From positions 1-64,000 of the forward strand of contig JASANE010019514.1 of the NCBI GenBank assembly GCA_030248225.1: a stretch of 64,000 nt of DNA, read 5' to 3'. Source of the DNA: Trileptium ribeirensis. Lineage: Eukaryota; Nematoda; Enoplea; Enoplida; Thoracostomopsidae. Under the pieces are notes generated by a model, which was not told where the DNA came from, did no database searches, and was given only the letters and a program-made list of their open reading frames with translations. This document shows positions 24,701-36,700 of the stretch, piece by piece. The stretch's first letter is position 1. Each line of letters starts with the position of its first letter. Made by a program: the position numbers and the translations under genes.

Positions 24701-27700
24701 TATCTTTCGAATTTTTTCTCTGGTTAGTTTTATTTCATATTAAAATAATAAATGCCGATGGCTCTTTTTTGTTTTTTGATTACTTCTCCTGTTCTAGAGT
24801 TATAGGGTTTGAGGTATGGTGCCCTGTTGGTTCCTCGACCCAAAATTCAAAAATTGGTTCGGACGTCCTGAGCGGCTGAAAAGTTTGACTTTGGGGGTTT
24901 TAGGGCATGGGAAACTCATTACCGGTGTTGGTTTTGCTCCCTTATTATGCACCGGCAATACGTGAATAACAACGCTGCAATCATTTTAGTTATCAGAACG
25001 TAGTGGAGATTGTGTGGTGCAGGGGTGAAATCTTTTTAATTCCGTCTGTGTGTGTGATCGGCCATAACTCGGGAACGAATGACGATTTTTATTACCCTTC
25101 ATGGAGGCAAGGTTATGTTTATCTTATCTTTCGAATTTTTTCTCTGGTTGGCTTTATTTCATAGTAAAATGATAAATGCCGGTGGCTTTTTTGTTTTTCG
25201 ATTACGGCTGCGGTTCTAGAGTTATGGGGTTTGAGGTAAGGTGCCCGGTTGGTTCCTCGACCCAAAATTCGGAAATTTGTTCGGACGTCCTGAGCGGCTA
25301 AAAAGTTGCACTTGGAGGTTTTGGGGCATATGTTTGTCCTGTGACCCATGGTTCCATGGGTACGGGGGTATGACGCCTCATAGTTCGCGGTCAGAGGTCA
25401 AAATGAGGGTTTTCACATCATTTTAGTACCCTTCACGGAAACAAAGATTTTTTATCTTAAGTTTCGAATTCTTTTCTATGCTTGGTTTTATTTCATACTT
25501 AGTAAAATGATAAATGTCGATGCCTCTTTTTTGCTTTTCGATTACGGCTCCGGTTCTGGATTTATGGGGTTTGAGGTACCGGAGGTATGGCGCCCCCAAT
25601 GGTTCCTCGACCCGAAATTTGAAAATTTGTTTTGACATCTTGGGCAAACGGCAAATCCCATACCGGAACCGGAATTAAGGTTTAAACATTTTGCTTAAAA
25701 TTTTCCACATTTTTGCTTCATCGTGGTCCAAGCATATGTAATATATATCTACAATGATCAAGTTCCAATACAACCAAGCAAAAGAAAATATTAACTCAGC
25801 AAATTACTGTGTGAAACGTAAGTACGGCACATTATTTCAGTAGGAATATTCCACTATGCCCCTAAAGAAGTTTGTTAACAAAACAAGGCTAGGTTGAGGC
25901 TTGTAGCAACTATTTTACCCATTCAAAAGTTTGCGGTGTAAGTTAGAATTAAATCGGCTCAACTCGGTAAAAGAGCATGGATTACTTAGAAGTATTTACC
26001 TGTAAGCTTGGCTAACATAAATTGTATAAAACACCAGCCAGTGTGCTCGTTAACTTTGTAAATCAGTCTACTTTGGAGTAAAGTGACATATGTGCAACCG
26101 GAAACGGCATCCTTGATAATGAATTGCATTTATTGAAACTGTGCGATCAGTATCACAGTTTGCCTCATTTATAGCATTTTGATCAGGAAGTCATCACCAT
26201 CATCGTCTAGCTGAGGGACACTGGTTAACCAACTATCCTAAACATTATCTCTGACCATTGACCAGAAAATAATTATATTACACTTTCTTTTATTTTTTAG
26301 AACCAGATAAACCAATAATTTTAAGTTTCCTAAAAATAACATGTAAAACAATTTCTGTTGCTGGTTCCGGTTATTTCCTGCTTTACGGATATGTATGCCT
26401 ATGGGAGTAACCAGAACAGAGCTGTAATTATTGACTGGAACCGGAAGGTGGTCTTATCAATAAGGTAAATTAAAAGGAAGTATTAATGGATCTCTTGGTT
26501 ATTGCGGCGAATGATAGATACATAGGGATTTTCCCGGTAAACACGTTTGTTTCGTTGTATTAGAAGTAGGTTGAGTGTGTCGTTACCCCCGTCAGATACT
26601 ATATGGAGCTATAAACGCTAAATTTTGACAAGGGAATTGTGAAATTTCGGTATTGATTTTAACAGTTTTACTTGGAGGACTAGAGGGGACTATGGATTTT
26701 CTGGTTAACTGGATACCATGAATGCAATTGCACCTACGTCGAAAGCAGCCAAATGAACCTTATTAATTATTGATGAACCTCTTGTTGGTAGGAGTGAATG
26801 ATAGGTATATAGGATTATTTTGCCTGTTAAACACGTTCGTGTCGTTTTAGAAGTAGACTGTGAATGCGTTACTCCGTGATGTACTGCATAGAACTATGAT
26901 TGCTAAATTTTACCACAATTGTGAAATTTCACATTTATTTTAACAGTTGTACGTTGAGGGCAAGATGGGACTATAGATTTTCAGGGTAACGTCGAAAGCA
27001 GTGAATTTGGCAAGTTCCAGAGACCTAAAACGTAGAAATTGTTTTCCTAAAATTACAATTTTCTTTTGAAAGTTGTGATTTATAAATTTCAAAACTTCAG
27101 GTCTTTTTAGTTCTCCAGTTTCGAAGCGGGGAACCTCCATTCATGCTTTGGGTATAATTTTGGTAATTTGGTGAAACCAACAAATACGCCAAGCACTAGG
27201 CGGCTACGGCGTGAATGTATGACGATTTTCTTAAAGGTTATATATCAATTTCAAAACATTTGTTCTTTTGGGTAATTGTTGGAAGAAATACGCGTGTTGC
27301 TATTTTGGTGTGTTCTGAAAATGGTCATATTGTTGACCATAATGTACTACTAGAGAACATTAAGCTGGACTCAGAAGGCTCAATTCGGAACTTCAAAATA
27401 GTCATTGAGCGTAGGATATTGATCGTTTTGCCTCGCTGGTCGAGCGAGTAGTAGTATGTTACGGTGAAATTTCACATCCCCTGGCTTTCCGTATACAGAT
27501 AAATAATTGGTCACTAGAAGATGGAAGATATAGCTATAATAGTTTGAATATATTTCAGGTATTAACCATTTTCCTCGACTACTTGCTTGCTCAATACCAT
27601 CGGTCCCCAGTGTGGAGTGAGGGAGATTTCGGTTCCGCTGACGTTGCTGATGGGATCGTTGCCCGTATTGCTAAATCTGGTGAGCTACTGGACACCAATT

Positions 27701-30700
27701 ATTGTTAAGTATTTGGTTTTTGCGGGAGTACCGCAGTAAAGGTCTCTCTTCCCTGGCTCCTCTAAAAGTGGGGTGGAGTATTGCCCTTTTCGGCACCCCT
27801 GACTAAAACCGATACTCCAAGGTTTATTTCCCTGCCGAAATGCTTTTCTTCCCCTGTTGGCATAAAACTTGGCGAAATTTTAAAGAAATCCCTTTCTGGT
27901 GTTGAAAATTTTAGTAATTTATGTAAAAATGATTTAACAGTTGCTTTTAACCTTAATAAACACGTTTTCACACTGCTGATGAGGCCATATATTAAGAGTT
28001 TTAGCGTGTTGCGGTAAAACATTGAAACTTTTTAAATTTTGAAATCGGGCTAGCCCTTAGTTCAACGGGGGAGTTCATGCCCCTTGCCGAATCATGCTGT
28101 CCTTTAAGCTCCGAACGTGGGGCTTCAGTCCACCTCCCTATCAAACTTTTGAGTAAATGGAAAAACTTGCTGAATATAGTTTAACTTTAAGTTCTGTGCG
28201 AGAGGATAAATAGAAGCAACAACTGACCATTTCCCTCAATGGTTGCAATTTTTTTGGTCAGTAGATAATCTTCCAGTGCCAAAAACATTGATACCTAACA
28301 TAAAAACACGCCGCACAATAAAATAACTACGAAGGCCTGCGCAAGAAGAATGTTTGATTGGTGATGATGATGATGAAAACGATGCCCAGGAAATGAGTAA
28401 AAACATATCACAAAATGGATGGGTATCACTTCCTTACAAATTTTATTTTTTTATAGTAAACTTACTTAACTGTTGCAATTTTCGTCGAAATCACGGTTAG
28501 TAAAAATCAAAATCGTAGAAACAGGTACTGTGCTTTTGGACTACCCAAAGCGCTTCACCATCGATGCAACACATGAATATTCAGATATATAGATATTATC
28601 CGGCATCAAAATTAGTTTGAATCCGTATTACATAAAGGTTATCGAGGAATTAAACCAACTTCATATGCTGTCTCGACTCAGAATCGTCAAAGTTTTGGAT
28701 CACGTGACATACGCAGAGGCATTTATTAGCAATAAACAACAATTCTATAACAACCGTTGACATCTTCTACATATATGCCACTGTCACGAGTTCTTGGTAA
28801 TAAAAAACGTTCTATATTTTCATGCATTTTTACTACCGTGGATGTATTTTCAAGCTAAATAACGATATCTTAGCTTTACAAATAGTGGCAATTAATGTTT
28901 AAAAACAATTTGCAAACAATAAACATAAATTTTCAGACAAAAATTTTTGGAATTAGTTGAACATGGGTGTTTCGGCCGAGTGGGGGGGGGCGCACAGGGA
29001 AAATCATAGGGAAAAACCGACACGTTTGTAACCAGCTAATCAAAGGGTGCAGTTAACTATTTAAGTAATTTTCATAAAACTATCGCAATAATAATTTAAA
29101 TAATTAATAGCAACTAAATTGCATATAACGTAAGATTATTTATTACAGCAGAAATTATACTCAGAAATAGACTAGCATATTTTGCCGATTTTTTTGCCTA
29201 TTGTCATTAAGATCTTTCGTGGTATGCATATATTGTAAATATCGCTGGTTCGACAAATTGTTGGGGCGAGAACTTAAAGCCCATGGGGTAGTTATCCAGT
29301 GAACTGAGGAGCCATAAAGCACTGTAACTATCGGAAACCGACAAATATGTACCCAAATTTTGCTTGTCTAAAAATGGAAAGTTTTAGCGATTTTTAACCC
29401 TTTGGGAAAAGCCTGACAAAACAGGAAAGCGTGTTTTGTAGCCCAACTAGCGGCGCAGGAAAGTATTTGAGAGCCATAAAATGGGGAAGCTAAAATTTAC
29501 CGCGGGACATGACCTGGATCCTCGGTGAAGATCGTAATGTTGACCACCGCCTTCCCTTTTTCAGAAGCTGGCGATGCTCAACACAAGACTACCTTACTTC
29601 ACGAACTATTCACACAACTCGTTCTCCGAACAATATTGAGTAATTAAGTTGCCAGGCTCATTTGCTCAATCCTTAGAGCATTGGACTATGGGTCATAACG
29701 TTGTGTTTTAGCATCCGGGTCAGGGTGACTCATCGCACCGCCCGAAGTAGGTAAGTTAAGCAGCATACGCGCGAAAATGACCAGTTGTGGATCCAGTTGC
29801 TACCGTCGAATTCGTACGTGCATCCGTATTACATAAAGGTTATCGAGGAATTAAACCAACTTCATATGCTGTCTCGACTCAGAATCGTCAAAGTTTTGGA
29901 TCACGTGACATACGCAGAGGCATTTATTAGCAATAAACAACAATTCTATAACAACCGTTGACATCTTCTACATATATGCCACTGTCACGAGTTCTTGGTA
30001 ATAAAAAACGTTCTATATTTTCATGCATTTTTACTACCGTGAATGTATTTTCAAGCTAAATAACGATATCTTAGCTTTACAAATAGTGGCAATTAATGTT
30101 TAAAAACAATTTGCAAACAATAAACATAAATTTTCAGACAAAAATTTTTGGAATTAGTTGAACATGGGTGTTTCGGCCGAGTGGGGGGGCGCACAGGGAA
30201 AATCATAGGGAAAAACATGGGGGGTTTGGACAGTGGGAGAGGGATCCCCGCCCCCCACCTGCTGTGGACAGGTCAGGGTGCAATGAGAACAGGTCTTGCA
30301 TCGTGTATATGTCATGAGCTGTTGCTGTGTTTTATTACATGCATTCGTTTAATATTACACACCGTATCATGAAATACTGCACGCTTGAACCTGACGAAAT
30401 ATTTCGAAAGCACGAATTTATATAAGTTTGTCAACGGACACGTGGATCACTACGAAACCCTGGAACTAAATATAAACTTTAGTCCACTTGATACGGTTCT
30501 AAAAGTTTCATTCCGCAGCTGAAATAAATTTTATGACATTGTTTGCTGCACATTTTATTATGCATGCTACCTACTCATCAGTAGTGCTGTGTAACAGTAA
30601 TAGAATATAAATATATGTCGAAACAAAGGTATTAAAATATTGTACCGTGGAAAATTATGCAAATCACAATGCACGAGTAGTGTAAATAATTTTATGAAAT

Positions 30701-33700
30701 GTTGAAACGGTACCAATGAAACAAGTAATAAACTTAAGGACTTGCATGGATTGTACATAAAATTGTTGTACTGAAATACCGTTATAATGCTAGTCGATAC
30801 ATATGATTTTGGTGACAACAAAAAACTTGTTTTGCGCCATATCCACCAATTTTGGTTTTTGTATTAGTAAAGATCACTTTGCTGGACTCTCTATTCGCAG
30901 AAAATTTCACCAGGGCTCATGAACAGCGGGGCCCCCTGGGTTCGAACTGAGGAAATGCTTGATTTTGTCAGGGGAATTTTGCCAAGAGAAAAACGGTCAA
31001 AAATCTTCAGACACACTGCCAAAACGGTTTTGCTGGAGACCGGAAGCTATTTCGAATCAAATTTTAACAAAATGCAGTTTGGACCGATTGGAAACAAAAA
31101 AATTCCAAGTGGCATATTGCCAACTTGTCGATTTTGTCCCATAATCCTCATCTTTATTTTTATACTACTACTATGGTGTACCTGCGATAACTGCATGCTG
31201 CTGCTATGATAGAAGCGAATTAGAAAACAATAGTTTTTATATGTATTCTGATAAAAGTGAAAATAAATCTCGATAATTATTATAACGTTCGATCATAAAT
31301 ATTTTTATGATAGAAATTTGGCATATTAGAAAAAAGCACGAGACATGTTGTCCGAGTAAGATTCTAATAAACTTCGACTACATTCGGATACGCATAAAGG
31401 GACTTTAGAACCAATATTATAGCGAAGTGCAGAGTGGGTCGAAACTAAATAGAGTGGATCATTTTAAATCGAATAATGTAGGCGGATATATTGGTTCGGA
31501 TTTAACTTTCATCGTTTTTAGATTAAGTCGGATTTAATCTCTGCTTTGATATCAAATAACATTTTCCCCAGCTGCAGAAGGAAATATGTCGTTGCAGCTA
31601 TAGTAAACTTTCTAAAATTTTGATACATATTGAAAATCACACTTTCTCAGGCCATGAAAAACTACATTTACACATTGCGTTGTGAAAACTGTTTGCGCTT
31701 GAAATGTGTTCGGAAACTAACTCATACATTGTCCGCATAAAATAGTACTTTAAGGTGAATCGAATAGCAAAATGCTGACGTACGAAGAGTTGCATAGGTG
31801 GTTTTCTCGATCACTTTCTGCCGAACGTATTATCTTTATTTCTCTCATTCAACTATTTCAATTGGATCTCGAGGTATTAGTCGTATGAAACATAATTTTT
31901 ATATTTTCTGTTAGCATTTTGATGGAAATGTGACTGAATAAATGAAGTAATAAGTCGTCGGAAATCACGCGAGACATCGTTCATTAGATGGAAAATAAGA
32001 AGAAATTGACGTTTTTATACTAATATATATCACCACTTTCTTTATCTAGAATTTTGGAAAGGTTATTAACCCTTTCTAATATAATCTTATAATAATCGAT
32101 TTAAGTTGAATAAAATTTCGATCGATTTTGCTTTGTTACATTTAAATGAAATAAAATTTCGATGGCTATTAATCGAAATTTCGCTCGCGTATGTGAATTT
32201 TTTATGCTGTGAATATGTGTTTTAACAAATGTTTTGTTACAAAGTTCTTGAATTCATGGACAAGAAGCCGTATCAGCGTTTGCAGCAGCTATTCCAACAC
32301 GTATGTACTATGGTAGTAACATATCTTTTCACCAAGGTGGTGAATTCTGAGTGTTGAATATGTAATTTCGATACACGCATACAGCTATTTTGAGTAGCAA
32401 CTTTCAAAATGAACTGAATCACAGCCATTTTGCTTGAAATAGACAAGGAAATTATATACTCGTTTATTGCATAGGTAGGGGGATTCACAACGTTTAGCTA
32501 CATAGAGGATGGACTGCTTTGCAAAATGGCACTATATGGCTCAAGCGGTTGCGGAGATATTTCTGTTTTCGTGTATTTTGGATCTCATGGACGATTGAAA
32601 ACCAGCATTTTATGACAGTAGCATTAAATGATGTTGGATTCTGAGTGTAGTGAGTGAAACGGGCATGGCGAAAAAATTCTCACGTGCAAAATTTCGACGA
32701 CTCTGGTTTTTTGGGTGGATTGACTCGCGCAATAATTCATTCGAAAATTTTAAATTTCTATTCTTTTTTGTTAGAGGGAATCTATTTTATTTTGTTAGAG
32801 GAAAACTTATGCCAACATCTCCCACCAAAAAACGAGTTGAAGGGACTGCCTCGTGAAGGAAAGAGGTCCGCTAAAACATGTTGTGGTTTACATTCCTACA
32901 AAAGGGATGCAGATATTGTCTGAGCCAGGTTGGGCTCATTTGTAGAACAAATAAAGCTGTTTATGTTTTTCTAAAAGACTCTTTTAAGATGCAGGACTTT
33001 GGTCAGTAGGTGATTTAATCAGGCCATGATGTTCATTTTACGCTAAAAGTTGCAATATCTCTGCAGCAATTCAAACGATGTGGGCGTTATTTCGTAGAGC
33101 AAACATTTACTGTATATAGTTGCACATAGTGTGCTGATATTGCCTTTATTTACGCTGCAGGGATGAGTCGTAACCGGTTTTGAATGGGACCATTAGATGC
33201 AAAATACGCAAAACAGCAATATGTCCGCAACTGTTCTATCTGTATGATTATTAATATTTTGTTGAGCAAGTTATCCTCTCTCTGTGTAGCTGATAATTAT
33301 GAATTTAGTGTTGCATTTTTGCTCTGCAGACGGTCATAGCGTAATTTATAGCTTTAATGAAAGTTATATCTAATCGAAGCATATATTGCAAACAGGCTTC
33401 AATGATCTTTCAGATTCCAGTTTTGCCAACAATTTCTTTGCCTTCAACTGCGTCGTCATTTCGTTCTATGCTTCGGTGTGCTGAGGTTTTTTGGTTAAAC
33501 AATCAGCTCTTGGCTGACTACAGGGGAAATTGGACGCTTCTTTATTCAAGGTAACTTTAAAGTCTTATTAGTAATTGCTATTATTACAGATTGGTAACAT
33601 AATATAGGTGAGCATGGGCCGAAAATTTCCCTTCCTGTACGGCCTTTTCGAAATCACTGTCGGCACCCTGGATTTGCCCCGGTGCTTTCAAGTTCTCGGG

Positions 33701-36700
33701 CTAGCTCTTTCCGTTTATAATCCGGCACGTGCGGGCTAAGATAGTCCACGACTAAAATTTTTATTTATAAACTGCTCCTTAACGGAGTCGAATCTATTGG
33801 ATACCGTGGCTTCATCGATCCGGCTGGTAACAGGTAGAATAGGGTTTAGCGTTGATAGCAGAATGTCTGTTTAATTTAGGTTACAAAGAAACGGTGCGTC
33901 AATTAATGTCCAATCATTGATTTTATTTAACGGGTGGTATAAAAATACATTTAATGCAAATTAAATTACCGTGACAAATTATTATGACAAATCCAAGGTT
34001 ATCGAGCAGTATCATAAACATTCCATCAGCCATTCACAAAACAGATGTTTCAGCTATTCAAAACGTCACATTTTAAGCATTTGAAAAACAAAACGCAACA
34101 TGTCTGGTTTCAATCCTTGAGCTCTGAGAGCTACACATAAGGTGACATCAACCTTTGTATTCGTCTTACTTTTGAAAAGGAAAAGGCTGTACTGAGAGGT
34201 GCTATTGTTGTGACAAACATCATGTCACAACGGAGTTCCGAAATTCTTGCAAAACACTGGATCAATTTTGACCCGGGTGGGGAGCACGGAAGTCGGGGTT
34301 AATCATGTTGCAAAATCGATTTTTTAAGAAATTGTGATTAACTTATATATACATAAATACAGCCTGAAGTCAGACTAATGGTTTGTTTAGTGGCATAAAA
34401 AATGACATTTTTAGAAATTTTGACGGTAGATGCAAGTTTCATAAAAGTCGAAGGAAAATCACGCTGTATCCGGGGTCAAACTTGAATAGTTTAGAGGTCG
34501 GGAGCTGCTATGTCAGGATTGTGGCTAGCCTGGTGGACGTCAACTCCTCTTTTGGCGTCGGTACCCCGATACTTATTGTGTTAGATAAATTGACGTGTAT
34601 TTGGAACCGGGTTGGCCCGGCAATTTCATACAGCTTTCGACACGGCGTCTAGTTCCAACGTCACGTTCCGACACGTTTGTAACCAGCTAATCAAAGGGTG
34701 CAGTTAACTATTTAAGTAATTTTCATAAAACTATCGCAATAATAATTTAAATAATTAATAGCAACTAAATTGCATATAACGTAAGATTATTTATTACAGC
34801 AGAAATTATACTCAGAAATAGACTAGCATATTTTGCCGATTTTTTGCCTATTGTCATTAAGATCTTTCGTGGTATGCATATATTGTAAATATCGCTGGTT
34901 CGACAAATTGTTGGGGCGAGAACTTAAAGCCCATGGGGTAGTTATCCAGTGAACTGAGGAGCCATAAAGCACTGTAACTATCGGAAACCGACAAATATGT
35001 ACCCAAATTTTGCTTGTCTAAAAATGGAAAGTTTTAGCGATTTTTAACCCTTTGGGAAAAGCCTGACAAAACAGGAAAGCGTGTTTTGTAGCCCAACTAG
35101 CGGCGCAGGAAAGTATTTGAGAGCCATAAAATGGGGAAGCTAAAATTTACCGCGGGACATGACCTGGATCCTCGGTGAAGATCGTAATGTTGACCACCGC
35201 CTTCCCTTTTTCAGAAGCTGGCGATGCTCAACACAAGACTACCTTACTTCACGAACTATTCACACAACTCGTTCTCCGAACAATATTGAGTAATTAAGTT
35301 GCCAGGCTCATTTGCTCAATCCTTAGAGCATTGGACTATGGGTCATAACGTTGTGTTTTAGCATCCGGGTCAGGGTGACTCATCGCACCGCCCGAAGTAG
35401 GTAAGTTAAGCAGCATACGCGCGAAAATGACCAGTTGTGAATCCAGTTGCTACCGTCGAATTCGTACGTGCCGATAAGTTGGGGAAACGGAGATCGATAG
35501 GGCCCCGCTGTTTACAGCGTGCATTTTCATTTTAAATTCGGCTGTCAACTTTCACAACATGTTGCATAACAGTTATTTTCATGCTGTCAGAGAGGGGAAC
35601 AATGTAATCTACGTTATTTTATAATAGCGTATCCGTATCGAAATTTGAACAGGCTGGGGTATTCAAAATTCACATTATACACGTTCAGCATAAAATAGTA
35701 ACTGGTAACCGTAGTAACATCAAAATGATCGCAGATGATGGAAGAAAGGCATTATATATTTCAGCTTCCGTCACGGTCACAGTTTCGCACAGCTGCTAAA
35801 ACTTGTAGCCGGTCGAGGACCTTCGTTGATTGTTGTTCGGGACAAAGTTGGTGCTGTTTTTGGCGGCTTTGTTTCGAAAGGATGGACCTGTGGCCCACAC
35901 TTTTCCGGTAATTTATTGTACTACTTTGAAACTATCATTCAGAAAGTATATTAACTACGATAATTTAGTGATGTTTCGTGTATATAAATCTATCACTGTA
36001 CTCAACACTAATGATATTACAATACAATACAAATTTATTCATGCAGCTAATATTAATATTTATAATTAATATTAATATTATGCAGCTTGTGTAATTATAA
36101 TTAATAAGGTGTATTTCTCTATGATGTATTTACTGTTACAAAACTCGTCGCAACAATTTGTTCGAGAAAGTACACGTGAACGATATTACGTATTCGTGTC
36201 AGAAGCGTTTGTTCAAACTAAGTGAGTGAAACGAGCGGAGTTTTCACCTATAATTTTGCTAGCGGCAAAAATCCTTAAAATTTCATTTTTGTCCGTTTGT
36301 AGAGTTCATAACGTATCACCGGATGGATGGATATGTAGAATTTTTTATTTTACCGCAATCACGTTTTCCGGTTGAAAATGGGCTACAAAAGGGTCCAAGG
36401 TTACATTTTTTAAAATTTAGCCATAAATTTAAGTATCTGTCTTTTTCAATTTATATCTCAAAATAGAGGCTTTCGACGTGCAAAATCATTTCATGGACAG
36501 CTACAACTTTGTTGTGTATTTTTGTCAGAGCTTCGGTTTTCGAGCTATGAGAAAAAGTTTAAAAATACCCCAAAATGAAAATTTCAATATTTTTACAAAG
36601 CAATTTTTGCTTGTTGGGGATGAACTATGAGATTATAGTGTTATTTCGGCCGTTAAACAAGTTAGTTTCGTTGTTTTGACACCATATTGGCTGTGTTTTT

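Larger units (their letters stand above)
17810..27558. other. MEAK7: MEAK7 intron 3 (9.7 kb)
   Basis: Filled largely by MITE copies C2, C3 and C4, a family W copy at 20800-21235, the higher-order array at 23175-25640 and a diverged tandem pair at 26461-27010. A reverse-oriented piece with the gtgagtga motif lies at 21430-21590. 21600-23170 and 27010-27558 show no supported gene. Confidence 0.7.
27680..31754. other. MEAK7: MEAK7 intron 4 (4.1 kb)
   Basis: Contains the X-Z-X block (28621-30216) and a partial family B element. 27720-28140 is a GC-richer patch with a GGAGTAT/ATACTCC hairpin (27773-27816) and no recognisable protein. 30260-30880 and 31110-31754 show nothing further. Confidence 0.65.
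33551..35764. other. MEAK7: MEAK7 intron 6 (2.2 kb)
   Basis: Holds the second Z block (34669-35471). 33600-34668 shows no supported gene; the open frame at 34383-34652 has no recognisable domain. Confidence 0.6.

Noticed and set aside
23293..25647. Open frames of 60-100 codons in the higher-order array
   Set aside because: They follow the repeat period in both strands and lack any domain.
27781..28017. 78-codon frame after MEAK7 exon 4
   Set aside because: It lies in intron 4, both strands are open over it, and no known domain or family link was seen.
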